Source: Campylobacter jejuni (GTDB taxonomy: Bacteria; Campylobacterota; Campylobacteria; Campylobacterales; Campylobacteraceae). From it: a stretch of DNA of 64,000 nt. Location: NCBI RefSeq assembly GCF_001457695.1, contig NZ_LN831025.1, positions 1,178,001 to 1,242,000 on the forward strand, read 5' to 3'. The notes under the pieces were generated by a model. It searched no databases and was not told where the DNA came from. It worked only from the letters and a program-made list of their open reading frames with translations. Shown in pieces: positions 8,457 to 17,533 of the stretch (positions are counted from its first letter, which is position 1; each line of letters begins with the position of its first letter). Position numbers and translations under genes: made by a program.

Positions 8457-9395
8457 AAAAATCATTTCTTTATATAAAAGATACTCGATTTCTAAAAAAT
8501 TGGTTTTAGATAATGAGCATTTCATTAAGGAAAATAAAAACATCTATGGAAAAAAACATAAGGGCTTTTTTGACTTTGATGAAAAGGCTAAGGATGTGAA
8601 ATCACCCCTTAATCCTTGGGGATTTATCAGGGTTAAAAATGAAGCTTTAACCCTAAGAGTTTCTTTAGAAAGTATACTACCTGCTTTACAAAGAGGAATT
8701 ATAGCTTACAACGACTGTGATGATGGGAGTGAAGAGCTTATTTTAGAATTTTGCAAGCAATATCCCAACTTCATTGCTAAAAAATATCCTTATAAAGTAG
8801 ATCTAGAAAATCCTAAAAATGAAGAAAATAAACTTTACTCTTATTACAATTGGGCAGCATCTTTTATACCCTTAGATGAGTGGTTTATAAAAATCGATGT
8901 GGATCATTACTACGATGCCAAGAAGCTTTATAAGAGTTTTTATAGGATTGATCAAGAAAATAAAGCCTTATGCTACCCAAGAATTAATTTTATAATCTTA
9001 AATGGAAATATTTATGTGCAAAATAGTGGAAATTATGGATTCATAGGGGGGGGGATCAACTCTTGATTAAAAGAAGAAATAGTAGCTTTATAGAAAGAAG
9101 GGTTTCAAAAAAAAGCCAATGGATAGATCCTAAGGGACTTATAGAAGAACTCTACTCCGAGCAACAAGTCTTATCTCAAGGAGTGAAAATACTACAAGCT
9201 CCCCTACTTCAGTGGCATTTTCCTGCCTTAAAATACCGCCGAAACGATTACCAACAATATTTAGATATCTTGAGTTTAGAAGAATTTCAGACCTTTCATC
9301 GTAAGAGCAAAGAGGCTAAAAAAATAGACTTTGCCATGCTAAAACGCCCTGTAATCGAGCAAATATTAAAGAAATTTCAAGGAGAGATAAAATGA
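8449..9395 (+). pseudogene. cgtA: Beta-1,4-N-acetylgalactosaminyltransferase, copy II (phase OFF)
   Basis: This is a second CgtA-type gene, sharing [30 protein letters not shown] and [17 protein letters not shown] with copy I but with a different N-terminus and C-terminal third. A nine-G run (9046-9054, codons 200-202) is out of frame: the protein ends after about 205 residues at GFIGGGINS. Adding one G (or losing two) restores [15 protein letters not shown] and a 315- (or 314-) residue enzyme ending at 9395. The downstream frame from a TTG at 9063 is the 3' half of the same gene. It overlaps neuC upstream and neuA downstream (ATGA). A phase-OFF gene rather than decay: no other lesion is visible. 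Confidence 0.9.
9046..9054 (+). repeat. Poly-G contingency tract (G9) in cgtA-II
   Basis: Nine G put the gene out of frame; ten (or seven) would join the two open halves. The tract is at a different position in the protein from that in cgtA-I (codon 200 versus 68), so the two tracts arose independently. Confidence 0.93.
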
Positions 9396-10057
9396 GCTTA
9401 GCAATAATCCCTGCTCGTGGTGGCTCAAAGGGTATTAAAAATAAAAATTTGGTTTTATTAAATAATAAACCTTTAATTTATTACACCATTAAAGCTGCAC
9501 TAAATGCTAAAAGCATTAGTAAAGTTGTTGTAAGCAGTGATAGTGATGAAATTTTAAATTATGCAAAAAGCCAAAATGTTGATATTTTAAAACGCCCAAT
9601 TAGCCTTGCACAAGATGATACTACAAGCGATAAAGTGCTTTTACATGCTCTAAAATTTTACAAAGATTATGAAGATGTAGTTTTTTTACAACCCACTTCG
9701 CCGCTAAGAACAAATATTCATATTGATAAAGCTTTTAATCTTTATAAAAATAGCAATGCAAATGCCCTAATTAGCGTAAGCGAATGTGATAATAAAATTC
9801 TAAAAGCCTTTGTTTGTAATGATTATGGCGATTTAGCAGGGATTTGTAATGATGAATATCCTTTTATGCCAAGGCAAAAATTGCCTAAAACTTATATGAG
9901 CAATGGTGCAATTTATATTTTAAAGATAAAAGAATTTTTAAACAATCCTAGCTTTTTGCAAAACAAAACCAAGCATTTTTTAATGGATGAAAGCTCAAGT
10001 TTAGATATTGACTGTTTAGAGGATTTAAAAAAGGTTGAACAGATATGGAAAAAATAA
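9392..10057 (+). CDS. neuA: CMP-N-acetylneuraminate cytidylyltransferase
   Basis: This 221-residue enzyme activates Neu5Ac with CTP to CMP-Neu5Ac, the donor for Cst-II. It has the nucleotidyltransferase P-loop-like motif [14 protein letters not shown] at residues 5-18, FLQPTSPLR, and a C-terminal LDIDCLEDL. It is a stand-alone gene here, whereas class C loci carry a cgtA-neuA fusion. Its ATG overlaps the cgtA-II stop, but a good ribosome-binding site (AAGGAG, 9379-9384) should allow initiation while cgtA-II is switched off. Its end overlaps the next gene by 13 bases. Confidence 0.95.
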   Translation: MSLAIIPARGGSKGIKNKNLVLLNNKPLIYYTIKAALNAKSISKVVVSSDSDEILNYAKSQNVDILKRPISLAQDDTTSDKVLLHALKFYKDYEDVVFLQPTSPLRTNIHIDKAFNLYKNSNANALISVSECDNKILKAFVCNDYGDLAGICNDEYPFMPRQKLPKTYMSNGAIYILKIKEFLNNPSFLQNKTKHFLMDESSSLDIDCLEDLKKVEQIWKK

Positions 10058-10878
10058 CCTTAAAATGCAATAAAAATATATTAAATTTATTAAAGCAATA
10101 TAATATTTATACAAAAACTTACATAGAAAATCCTAGAAGATTTTCAAGACTAAAAACCAAAGATTTTATAACCATTCCATTGAAAAACAATCAATTAGAG
10201 AGTGCGGCGGGGCTGGGGATAGAAGAATATTGTGCTTTTAAATTTAGCAATATCTTACATGAAATGGGTTCATTTTCTTTTAGCGGATCTTTTCTACCTC
10301 ATTATGCAAAAGTTGGAAGGTATTGTTCAATTGCTGATGGGGTTTCTATGTTTAACTTTCAACACCCTATAGATAGAATCAGCACTGCAAGTTTTACCTA
10401 TGAAACAAATCATAGTTTTATTAACGATGCTTGCCAAAATCACATCAACAAAACATTTCCTATAGTTAACCATAATCCAAGCTCATCAATAACGCATTTA
10501 ATTATACAAGATGATGTTTGGATAGGAAAAGATGTTTTGCTTAAACAGGGTATCACACTTGGGACTGGATGTGTCATAGGACAAAGAGCTGTAGTTACTA
10601 AAGATGTACCACCTTATGCTATAGTTGCAGGAATTCCAGCCAAAATTATCAAATATAGATTTGATGAAAAAACAATAGAAAGATTATTAAAAATTCAATG
10701 GTGGAGATATCATTTTGCTGATTTTTATGATATTGATCTTAATTTAAAAATAAACCAATATCTTGACCTACTAGAAGAAAAAATCATAAAAAAATCAATT
10801 TCCTACTATAATCCAAATAAACTTTATTTTAGAGATATTTTAGAACTAAAATCAAAAAAAATTTTTAATCTATTTTAA
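10045..10878 (+). CDS. Sialate O-acetyltransferase (left-handed beta-helix family)
   Basis: This 277-residue protein has hexapeptide-repeat acyltransferase features: [23 protein letters not shown] near residues 90-115, [47 protein letters not shown] near 152-200, and the conserved His in FQHP. This is the orf11 protein of class A/B LOS loci, reported to O-acetylate terminal alpha-2,8-linked sialic acid. That agrees with the Asn51 form of Cst-II here. It overlaps neuA by 13 bases and converges on waaV with a 9-base overlap. The N-terminal 80 residues look lineage-specific. Confidence 0.82.
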   Translation: MEKITLKCNKNILNLLKQYNIYTKTYIENPRRFSRLKTKDFITIPLKNNQLESAAGLGIEEYCAFKFSNILHEMGSFSFSGSFLPHYAKVGRYCSIADGVSMFNFQHPIDRISTASFTYETNHSFINDACQNHINKTFPIVNHNPSSSITHLIIQDDVWIGKDVLLKQGITLGTGCVIGQRAVVTKDVPPYAIVAGIPAKIIKYRFDEKTIERLLKIQWWRYHFADFYDIDLNLKINQYLDLLEEKIIKKSISYYNPNKLYFRDILELKSKKIFNLF

Positions 10879-11697
10879 TCTATTTTTCACCCCTACTTCC
10901 TCTCTCTCCAAAACTTCAAATAATTTCTGATGAAATTCATCATGTAAAAACTCTTTGGAGAGTCTTTTTATGATTTCATTACTTTTCTTTTTATCATAAT
11001 AATTTTGATTTAAAATTTCTTTATTTTTATTCTCATATCTTCCATTTGGATTAAATTCGTAATGATAAATGCAAGTTTTAAAAACAGCTATTTTCTCGCA
11101 AAACATAAAATAAATATAACAAAAAAGCACATCTTCGCCGTAACTCAAACGCTCATCGATTTTAACCTTTTCAAATTTAACCTTTTCAAAATTTTTTAAG
11201 ATGATATCTTTTCTAAAACACTTCGCCCAAACTGACCAGCAAAAATGCCTTTGTTTGCTTAAGAATTCTAAAAATTCTTTTTGATTAAAAACTCCATCTT
11301 GTTTAAAACGATAAAATTGTTTGGTTTTTACCCTATGTACAAAGGCATCAAAACAAAGCAAATCAAAACCTTTTTTCATCTCTTTAAACGCTATTTCACA
11401 AGCACCAGGTGTCAAAAAATCATCACTATCTAAAAACATTATAAAATCAGAACTAGAATGCAAAACTCCTAAATTTCTACTTGCAAAAGTGCCTAAATTT
11501 TCTTCATTTTGAAAGATTTTTATCCTTGGATCTTTTTTAGCAAATTCTAAAACCATATTTAAACTATTATCTTTACTTTTATCATCGATAATCAAAATTT
11601 CAATATCTTTTAAAGTCTGATTTATACAACTTTGCAAAGCTCTTAAGATAAAATCACAAGAATTAAAAAGCGGGATTATGATCGAAAGTTGTGGCAT
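10870..11697 (-). CDS. waaV: GT2 LOS glycosyltransferase (WaaV-like)
   Basis: This GT2 protein of 275 residues starts MPQLSIIIPLFNSCDFILRA and has IIDDKSKDNS, MFLDSDDFLTPGA (metal motif) and YGEDVLFCYIYF. I set the start at the ATG at 11697 (ribosome-binding site TTAGGAAA upstream); an upstream in-frame start at 11781 would run into the divergent waaF promoter and start. It is the waaV-type gene next to waaF in C. jejuni LOS loci, reported or annotated as a putative core glucosyltransferase. Exact sugar and linkage cannot be told from sequence. Confidence 0.75.
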   Translation of the reverse strand: MPQLSIIIPLFNSCDFILRALQSCINQTLKDIEILIIDDKSKDNSLNMVLEFAKKDPRIKIFQNEENLGTFASRNLGVLHSSSDFIMFLDSDDFLTPGACEIAFKEMKKGFDLLCFDAFVHRVKTKQFYRFKQDGVFNQKEFLEFLSKQRHFCWSVWAKCFRKDIILKNFEKVKFEKVKIDERLSYGEDVLFCYIYFMFCEKIAVFKTCIYHYEFNPNGRYENKNKEILNQNYYDKKKSNEIIKRLSKEFLHDEFHQKLFEVLEREEVGVKNRLK

Positions 11698-11755
11698 ATT
11701 TTTCCTAAATTTTGTTAAAATAATAAAAACAATTCTATCAAAGTTTAGGAAATTT
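11698..11755. promoter_or_regulatory. Divergent promoter region between waaV and waaF
   Basis: This 58-base AT-rich gap separates the waaV and waaF starts, which point away from each other. Each start has an AGGA ribosome-binding site close by. TTGTTAAAATAAT near 11711-11723 is a plausible -10 element for waaF; no -35 is expected in Campylobacter. Confidence 0.4.
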
Positions 11756-12709
11756 ATGAAAATTTTTATACATCTTCCCACTTGGCTAGGCGATGCAGTG
11801 ATGGCTTCGCCTGCTTTATACGCTATAAAAGAACATTTTAAAAATGCCCAATTTATCCTTTATGGCTCTTTGGTTTCCACAGCACTTTTTAAAGAATTTC
11901 CTAATTCTAAAATCATCATAGAAAATAAACAATCTCGCTATAAACAAGCCCTATCTTTACGCAAAGAACTTGGCAAAATCGATTTTAGCTTTGCTTTTAG
12001 GTCTGCGTTTTCTTCTAAGATTATCTTGCATATTCTTAAAACGAAACAAAGATATTTTTTTGACAAAAACAAGCACAAAGAAGAACATCAAGTTTTAAAA
12101 TACCTTTATTTTATAGAAAACTCACTTAGTATAAAAGCTCATTTTAAAGACTTAAAGCTTCCCTTTAAGCTAAAATTTCAAAACCCTCTTGTCTTAAAAA
12201 ATGGTAAAAAAATTCTAGGACTCAACCCTGGTGCAAGCTTTGGAAGTGCAAAAAGATGGGATGTGAGTTATTTTGCTAAAGTGGCTTTAAATTTCAGCCA
12301 AAGTCATGAGATTTTAATCTTTGGTGCAGGAAAAGCCGAACAAGAACTTTGTAATGAAATTTATCAAATTTTAAAAGAACAAAACATAAAAGTAAAAAAT
12401 CTTTGCAATAAAACTACCATCAAAACCCTTTGTCAAAATATCGCTTTTTGCGATCTTTTCATCACAAATGACAGTGGACCTATGCACATAAGTGCGGTTT
12501 ATAAGGTAAAAACCGTGGCTATTTTTGGCCCTACGAAATTTACTCAAACTTCACCTTGGCAAAATGAAAATGCAAGATGGGTGCATTTAAATCTAGCTTG
12601 TATGCCTTGTATGCAAAAAACCTGCCCTTTAAAACACCACAAATGCATGAAAGATTTAAAACCAGAAATCATCATAGAAGTAAGTAAACAATTGCTATTT
12701 CTAAATTAA
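11756..12709 (+). CDS. waaF: ADP-heptose:LPS heptosyltransferase II
   Basis: This 317-residue GT9 enzyme adds the second heptose to the LOS inner core. Features are IHLPTWLGDAVMASPAL at the N-terminus, GLNPGASFGSAKRWDVSYFA near residue 160, and TNDSGPMHISAVYKVKTVAIFGPT near 245-270, plus the C-terminal Cys cluster ACMPCMQKTCP. The ATG at 11756 follows TTTAGGA and begins the conserved IHLPTWLGD; the longer frame from 11678 is not needed. It normally marks the 3' boundary of the variable LOS region. Confidence 0.95.
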   Translation: MKIFIHLPTWLGDAVMASPALYAIKEHFKNAQFILYGSLVSTALFKEFPNSKIIIENKQSRYKQALSLRKELGKIDFSFAFRSAFSSKIILHILKTKQRYFFDKNKHKEEHQVLKYLYFIENSLSIKAHFKDLKLPFKLKFQNPLVLKNGKKILGLNPGASFGSAKRWDVSYFAKVALNFSQSHEILIFGAGKAEQELCNEIYQILKEQNIKVKNLCNKTTIKTLCQNIAFCDLFITNDSGPMHISAVYKVKTVAIFGPTKFTQTSPWQNENARWVHLNLACMPCMQKTCPLKHHKCMKDLKPEIIIEVSKQLLFLN

Positions 12710-12715
12710 TTAAAA

Positions 12716-13471
12716 TTATACTTCACGTCTTAAAAATTTTATTGCCTTTTGTTTATATGTAAATTTTAAATAAATAAAATACAACCTACAAATTTCTTTA
12801 ATTATTCTTTTAAAAATAGGTCTTTTGTCTTTTTTTCTCTCTTCAATAGTGGAATTAATATCTGTTGTCTTTAGTAAAAGAGGAGTGTAAGTTATAGTAA
12901 AAACTTTACTATAATAATACATATCCATAACATTATCCACTGGTTTAATCCAAAATTTTAAATTATCAATAAATTTTAAAGCCGAAATAGGTTTTATAAG
13001 ATACCCTTGTGTTCCGCCAATACTATCCAAAGTAAACAAAAAATTATCATTAAGCTTCAACATTTTACCTTGTGTTAAATAACAAAGTCTTATATATTCA
13101 TACTTACTCTTTAACAATTCATCTATATATTCTGCCCCATTATTTAAAAATTCATCGCTAAATTCCACATCATCTTCTAGGATGATTATAGGCTCATCAA
13201 GCTTCACACATTCTTGCCAAAGTTTATAATGACTAGCAAAACAAGCTTTTTCTCCATCAGAAAGCTCTCTGCCCAGCACCCAAGAACCCCACCAAGGAAA
13301 ATGATCTTTAAATTCCAAATGTTCTTTATTTTTAGCATCAATAGCCTTAAAGAAAATAAATTCTAATTTATTTTTTAAACTAAGATTTTTTTCAAAAAGC
13401 TTTTGAATTTGTTTTTGTATATGCTCTTTTCTATCTAAAGAACGCTCTAAGTTGATGATAAAAACTTTCAT
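12716..13471 (-). CDS. GT25 family LOS glycosyltransferase
   Basis: This 251-residue protein begins VFIINLERSLDRKEHI and has FFKAIDAK, DGEKACFASHYKLWQECV and IIILEDDVEF, the signature of GT25 (LgtB/Lex-1-type) transferases with the EDD metal site. C-terminal residues 210-251 are Lys-rich and membrane-associating by look. It lies between waaF and gmhA, convergent with waaF (6 bases between stops) and coupled to gmhA by a TAATG overlap. I do not recall a gene here in the common reference strain, so it is probably an accessory core transferase. Donor and acceptor are unknown. Confidence 0.8.
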   Translation of the reverse strand: MKVFIINLERSLDRKEHIQKQIQKLFEKNLSLKNKLEFIFFKAIDAKNKEHLEFKDHFPWWGSWVLGRELSDGEKACFASHYKLWQECVKLDEPIIILEDDVEFSDEFLNNGAEYIDELLKSKYEYIRLCYLTQGKMLKLNDNFLFTLDSIGGTQGYLIKPISALKFIDNLKFWIKPVDNVMDMYYYSKVFTITYTPLLLKTTDINSTIEERKKDKRPIFKRIIKEICRLYFIYLKFTYKQKAIKFLRREV

Positions 13472-14031
13472 TAAAAACCCTCATCTATGATCTGACAAAG
13501 TGTGTGTATGATCAAAATGTGCATTTCTTGAATTCTAGCCGTATCATCACTTGGCACGACAAGATTGTGATCGCAAAGCTTATTCATCATTCCACCACCC
13601 TTTCCACTAAGCCCTAGACAAAGCATATTAAGTTCTTTTGCTTTTTTAAAAGCTTCTAAAACATTAGGGCTTTTTCCACTGGTTGAAATACCGATTAAAA
13701 CATCATTTTCATTTCCTAAAGCTTCCACTTGTCTTGAAAAAACAAACTCAAAACCATAGTCATTTCCTATAGCACTAAGTGCTGAAGTATCGGTTGTAAG
13801 CGCTATACCTGCTAAAGCCTTGCGTTCTTTTTTATAACGCCCGCTAAGTTCAGCCGCAAAATGCTGAGCATCAGCTGCGCTTCCACCATTTCCGCAAATC
13901 AAAATCTTGCCGCCTTTTTTAAGACATTCGCACAAAAGTTCGCCTACTTTAGCGATTTGTCCTTTTAAAATTTCACTGGCTTGAGCTATTTTTTGATGTT
14001 CTTGCCATTCTTTTTCTACTAAACTTATCAT
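13471..14031 (-). CDS. gmhA: Sedoheptulose 7-phosphate isomerase
   Basis: This 186-residue SIS-domain enzyme converts sedoheptulose 7-phosphate to D-glycero-D-manno-heptose 7-phosphate, the first step of ADP-heptose synthesis. [26 protein letters not shown] near residues 44-69, [15 protein letters not shown] and the C-terminal [16 protein letters not shown] helix with catalytic Glu/His are all present. Overlaps hldE by 4 bases (ATGA). The opposite strand has an open frame here that is only a shadow. Part of the gmhB-hldD-hldE-gmhA set. Confidence 0.96.
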   Translation of the reverse strand: MISLVEKEWQEHQKIAQASEILKGQIAKVGELLCECLKKGGKILICGNGGSAADAQHFAAELSGRYKKERKALAGIALTTDTSALSAIGNDYGFEFVFSRQVEALGNENDVLIGISTSGKSPNVLEAFKKAKELNMLCLGLSGKGGGMMNKLCDHNLVVPSDDTARIQEMHILIIHTLCQIIDEGF

Positions 14032-15413
14032 TTTTTATCCTTTATTTTTTCTATGATCTTGCTTGTACTAAATCCTTCTTCAAAGTCGATTAATTCAACC
14101 TTTGAAACAATATCCGCACCCACAACAATTTTATCTTTATAATCAGCTCCTTTAACCAAAATATCAGGCTTTAAAAAGCTTATAAGTTCCAAAGGCGTAT
14201 CTTCATCAAAAACTACTACAAAATCTACAAAATAAAAAGCTGCCAACATACAAGCTCTTTGAAACTCTGAATTTACAGGACGACTCTCGCCTTTGAGGCT
14301 TTTCACACTCGCATCTGAGTTTAAGCCCACAACCAAAACATCGCCCAATCTTTTAGCTTTCTCAAGATATTTTATATGTCCAAAATGCACTATATCAAAA
14401 CAACCATTTGTAAAAACGATCTTTTTATCATTTTGTTTTAAAAGTGCCAAAAGTTCTTCTTTGCTTTTGATTTTTTTCTCAAAATCCACGTGCTTAAAAC
14501 TTTTAATCTCATCAAAACTCACACTCACACTACCTATTTTACTTACCACAACAGCTGCGGCTTCATTGGCAAGTTCGCAAGCTTTAAAAATTTCAATTTC
14601 ATTTGCCAAACAAAAAGCCAAAACGGCAATCACACTATCGCCCGCCCCTGTTACATCATAAACTTCTAAAGCTTTAGCAGGTGCGATTTTTAAATTCTCA
14701 TCAAAAAGTGCAATCCCCGCTTCTGAAAGAGTGATGATAGAATAACGCAAAGCAAAATCTTCTTTTAATTTTTTAATCCCTTTTTCTAAATTTTTACCCT
14801 CTAAATTTTCAAATTTCAAAGCCTCTAAAGCTTCTTTTTTATTAGGCGTGAGTAGGGTTGCACCACTATATTTACTAAAATCACTCCCCTTAGGATCAAC
14901 CAAAACAGGGATATTTAAAGCCTTAGCCTTTTCTATCACAGCCTTACAAACTTTAGGGGTTAAAACACCTTTAGCATAATCGCTTAAAACCACAGCCTTA
15001 AAGTCTTTAATCTTTTCATCAAACAAAGCAATAAGCTCATTTTCGAGCAAAATTGCACTTGTATCTTCTTCATCTAGTCTTAAAACCTGCTGATTGTGCG
15101 CCATAATGCGATTTTTAAAAGGGGTTTTGCGTCCTTTTTGGATCAAAAATTCTCCTTTTAAATTTTCTTGTAAAAATTTCCCACTCTTATCATCACCCAC
15201 AACACCAAGCGCAAAAACATCAGCTCCCAAGCTTTTTAAATTTGCATAAACATTCGCAGCCCCGCCTAATCTTTTATCTTCTTTAAGAGTTTTAGCTACC
15301 AAAACAGGGGCTTCAGGGCTGATACGTGAACAATCACACCAAGTGTAATTATCCACCATAAAATCCCCTATAATTAAAATTTTAGGTTTTTGCTGACTTA
15401 AAAACTCAAGCAT
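14028..15413 (-). CDS. hldE: Bifunctional heptose 7-phosphate kinase / heptose 1-phosphate adenylyltransferase
   Basis: This 461-residue fusion makes ADP-D,D-heptose. The N-terminal ribokinase-like domain (residues 1-315) shows [28 protein letters not shown] and the catalytic [10 protein letters not shown]. The C-terminal cytidylyltransferase-fold domain (about 335-461) shows [21 protein letters not shown] and the ISTSKI-like STSKIIEKI end. Length is typical of HldE. It overlaps gmhA and hldD on either side, giving a tight operon. Also known as waaE or rfaE in older annotation. Confidence 0.96.
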   Translation of the reverse strand: MLEFLSQQKPKILIIGDFMVDNYTWCDCSRISPEAPVLVAKTLKEDKRLGGAANVYANLKSLGADVFALGVVGDDKSGKFLQENLKGEFLIQKGRKTPFKNRIMAHNQQVLRLDEEDTSAILLENELIALFDEKIKDFKAVVLSDYAKGVLTPKVCKAVIEKAKALNIPVLVDPKGSDFSKYSGATLLTPNKKEALEALKFENLEGKNLEKGIKKLKEDFALRYSIITLSEAGIALFDENLKIAPAKALEVYDVTGAGDSVIAVLAFCLANEIEIFKACELANEAAAVVVSKIGSVSVSFDEIKSFKHVDFEKKIKSKEELLALLKQNDKKIVFTNGCFDIVHFGHIKYLEKAKRLGDVLVVGLNSDASVKSLKGESRPVNSEFQRACMLAAFYFVDFVVVFDEDTPLELISFLKPDILVKGADYKDKIVVGADIVSKVELIDFEEGFSTSKIIEKIKDKK

Positions 15414-16359
15414 TTACTTCCTTTTCAAAAAGTCTTTTTATCTCGCCTAAATAATCTTTTATCCCCTCTTCAAGACTAAATTTTGGCTGATAATCCCAAG
15501 TTTGATCTAGCTTTGCTTCAGTGTGGAATTGATAAGATTTTACATAAGGATTTGGGATATATTCGCAAGGCAAATCAGTCTTTAACTCTTTTTGCAAAAT
15601 ATCAACTATATCTTGAAAGGTTCTTGCTTTACCACTGCCTACATTATAAACCCCGCATTTTGAATCAAGGGCGATTAAATTGGCACTAATAACATCTTTA
15701 ATATAAGTAAAATCTCTATAAATTTGATCACTTCCTTCAAACAAGCGTGGATTTTTTCCTGCTAAAATTTGATGGCCAAATTGCAAAACCATAGAAGCGG
15801 TTTTGTTTTTATAAAATTCGCCTTTTCCATAAACATTAAAATATCTAAGTCCTACTAAATGGGCTTTATCATAGTATTTTTTCGCTAGCTTATCCATCAT
15901 CAATTTTGAAAAAGCATAAGGATTTTTTGGTTCTTCATCTTTACCTACGGTTTGTGGACTTTTTGCATCACCATAAACCGAAGCTGAACTTGCATAAATA
16001 AGCTTTGCATTAAGATCTATGCTAAGTTCTATAAAGTCTTTAAAAGTATTTAAATTGGTTTGTAAAACCTTAGTTTGATCAAAAACCGTAGTGTCTGAAA
16101 TTGCTGCTTGATGAAAAATAATCTCTGGTTTAAAATCTTCAATCTTTTTTAAAACTTTTTCATCGTTAATATCGCCTGCAAAAAGCTCTCCATCAAATTC
16201 AAGTAAATTTTTAAAATGCCCAAAACTTTGTAAATTTCCATTTTCAAAAGTCGCACTACTACGCATTTTATCTATGATTAAAATTTCATGTTTTTCTTGC
16301 AAATTTAAAGCCAGTTGCGAACCTATAAATCCTGCACCACCTGTGATTACTACTCTCAT
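15406..16359 (-). CDS. hldD: ADP-L-glycero-D-manno-heptose 6-epimerase
   Basis: This 317-residue extended short-chain dehydrogenase has the NAD(P)-binding [11 protein letters not shown] at residues 7-17, ASSASVYG with the catalytic Ser/Thr, and [10 protein letters not shown] (the YxxxK catalytic pair). It epimerises ADP-D,D-heptose to the L,D form used by WaaC and WaaF. It overlaps hldE by 8 bases and starts at the base next to the gmhB stop, so the order of transcription is gmhB, hldD, hldE, gmhA, GT25 gene. Confidence 0.96.
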   Translation of the reverse strand: MRVVITGGAGFIGSQLALNLQEKHEILIIDKMRSSATFENGNLQSFGHFKNLLEFDGELFAGDINDEKVLKKIEDFKPEIIFHQAAISDTTVFDQTKVLQTNLNTFKDFIELSIDLNAKLIYASSASVYGDAKSPQTVGKDEEPKNPYAFSKLMMDKLAKKYYDKAHLVGLRYFNVYGKGEFYKNKTASMVLQFGHQILAGKNPRLFEGSDQIYRDFTYIKDVISANLIALDSKCGVYNVGSGKARTFQDIVDILQKELKTDLPCEYIPNPYVKSYQFHTEAKLDQTWDYQPKFSLEEGIKDYLGEIKRLFEKEVNA

Positions 16360-16878
16360 TTAAATGTCCTTTTCTTTAAAAAAACTCAAAATTTCTTTTA
16401 AATTTTTAAATTGTCTAAAAAAATCACCTTCTTTTTTTTCTTCATTTACTAAAACCAAAGTGCCAATATTAGCATTTAACCCTGCTTGCATATCGCTTAG
16501 ATTATCTCCGATAAAGATAGAATTTTTCATATCTAAATCAAACTCATCTTTTGCTTTTAAAAGCATGCCTGCTTTAGGTTTGCGACACTCACAACCTTCT
16601 AAATGCGGACAATGATAAATTTTATCAATTTTTATATCTTGCTTGGCAAATTCTTTAAGCATATAATCACAAAGCTTAAAAAAATCACTTTCTTTATAAT
16701 ATCCTCTTGCAATGCCTGATTGGTTTGTCGCTATAAAAAGCAAATAATTTCTAGCTAAAAAATATCTACAAAGTTCAAAAATTCCATCACAAAATTCGAA
16801 ATCTTCTATTTTATAAACATATTTTTTATCTATATTAATCACACCGTCTCTATCTAAAAATAATGCTTTTGTTTTCAT
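16360..16878 (-). CDS. gmhB: D-glycero-D-manno-heptose 1,7-bisphosphate phosphatase
   Basis: This 172-residue HAD-superfamily phosphatase has FLDRDGVIN near residue 7 (DxD nucleophile), ATNQSGIARG, the zinc-binding Cys/His loop CPHLEGCECRKPKAG, and FIGDNLSDMQA. It removes the C7 phosphate in ADP-heptose synthesis. I chose the ATG at 16878 (MKTKALFLDRDG); a longer frame from 16920 adds an unlikely hydrophobic lead. It is first in the heptose operon. Confidence 0.95.
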   Translation of the reverse strand: MKTKALFLDRDGVINIDKKYVYKIEDFEFCDGIFELCRYFLARNYLLFIATNQSGIARGYYKESDFFKLCDYMLKEFAKQDIKIDKIYHCPHLEGCECRKPKAGMLLKAKDEFDLDMKNSIFIGDNLSDMQAGLNANIGTLVLVNEEKKEGDFFRQFKNLKEILSFFKEKDI

Positions 16879-16960
16879 AAAAACATTATAATATAGCTTT
16901 TTTAAAAAGAAAATAAACATTATCTTTAATTTCTTAAGATTTTTATTAAAAATAAAGATA

Positions 16961-16966
16961 TATAAT
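16961..16966 (+). promoter_or_regulatory. -10 element upstream of cytochrome c553 gene
   Basis: TATAAT preceded by GATA and T-rich sequence lies 36 bases before the ATG at 17002, followed by a strong ribosome-binding site (AAGGAGA, 16990-16996). This fits a Campylobacter sigma-70 promoter. Confidence 0.6.
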
Positions 16967-17001
16967 ACCTAGCAATCTAATTTTTACTAAGGAGAAAACA
17001 A

Positions 17002-17304
17002 ATGAAAAAATTATTAGTAGTTTCTGCTTTGGCATGTCTTGGTGTTTCTGCTTTTGCTGCAGATGGTGCTACACTTTTTAAAAAATGCGCAGTATGCCAT
17101 GGTGCAAATGCTGACAAAGTTTACTTAAACAAAGTTCCAGCTTTAAAAACTCTTTCTTCTGCTGAAAGACTTCAATACATGAAAGAATATTCAGAAGGTA
17201 AAAGAAATGCTTATGGTCAAGGTGCGATCATGAAACTTAACCTTAAAGGTTTAACTGAAGAAGATTTTAAAGCTATCGAAGCTCATATTGAAACTTTAAA
17301 ATAA
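17002..17304 (+). CDS. Periplasmic monohaem cytochrome c553
   Basis: This 100-residue protein has a Sec signal peptide (residues 1-19, cleaved after VSAFA) and one haem-binding CAVCH motif followed by GANADKVY. The distal Met ligand is probably Met72 or Met39-type in the C-terminal half (QGAIMKLNLKGL). It would carry electrons in the periplasm, for example from the cytochrome bc1 complex (petABC in this window) to the cbb3 oxidase. Adjacent convergent ccoS/ccoI encode assembly factors for that oxidase. A strong promoter and terminator flank it, so it is a single-gene unit. Confidence 0.93.
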   Translation: MKKLLVVSALACLGVSAFAADGATLFKKCAVCHGANADKVYLNKVPALKTLSSAERLQYMKEYSEGKRNAYGQGAIMKLNLKGLTEEDFKAIEAHIETLK

Positions 17305-17308
17305 TTTC

Positions 17309-17345
17309 TAAAAAAGGCTTTTCTTTTTAAGAAAGCCTTTTTTTA
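17309..17345. terminator. Bidirectional terminator between cytochrome c553 and ccoS
   Basis: AAAGGCTTTTCTT and AAGAAAGCCTTT form a stem of about 11 bases with a short loop and a T run at the 3' side on the plus strand. On the minus strand the same hairpin contains the ccoS stop codon, so it may serve both genes. Confidence 0.85.
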
Positions 17346-17533
17346 TCCAAAGCTTCTTTTTTACGTCTTTCTAATTCTATAGCATCACGTAAAGAATCCT
17401 CATCATCATTTAAAGTAGTAAATTTATAATCATCATCAAATTGCTTATTTTTAATCCCCCAAAGCAAAGTTGCCAAAATGATAAAAAACGCTAAGATAGA
17501 AACTCCTATCATCATCATGATTATACTATTCAT
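17327..17533 (-). CDS. ccoS: cbb3-type cytochrome oxidase assembly protein CcoS
   Basis: This 68-residue protein has one N-terminal membrane helix (residues 4-26, IIMMMIGVSILAFFIILATLL) followed by the FDD acidic patch (KNKQFDDDYKF) typical of CcoS/FixS. It is required for cofactor insertion into cbb3 oxidase in other bacteria. It is coupled by a 4-base overlap to ccoI upstream. Its last codons lie within the terminator hairpin. Confidence 0.88.
   Translation of the reverse strand: MNSIIMMMIGVSILAFFIILATLLWGIKNKQFDDDYKFTTLNDDEDSLRDAIELERRKKEALDKKRLS

Noticed and set aside
9063-9395. Separate gene beginning at TTG 9063
   Set aside because: It is the 3' part of cgtA-II, out of frame because of the G9 tract.
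10202-10220. G-rich stretch in the sialate O-acetyltransferase gene
   Set aside because: The longest uninterrupted G run is four, too short for a contingency tract.
11678-11755. N-terminal extension of WaaF
   Set aside because: The family N-terminus IHLPTWLGDAVMASP begins right after the ATG at 11756, which has its own AGGA site; the extension overlaps the divergent waaV start.
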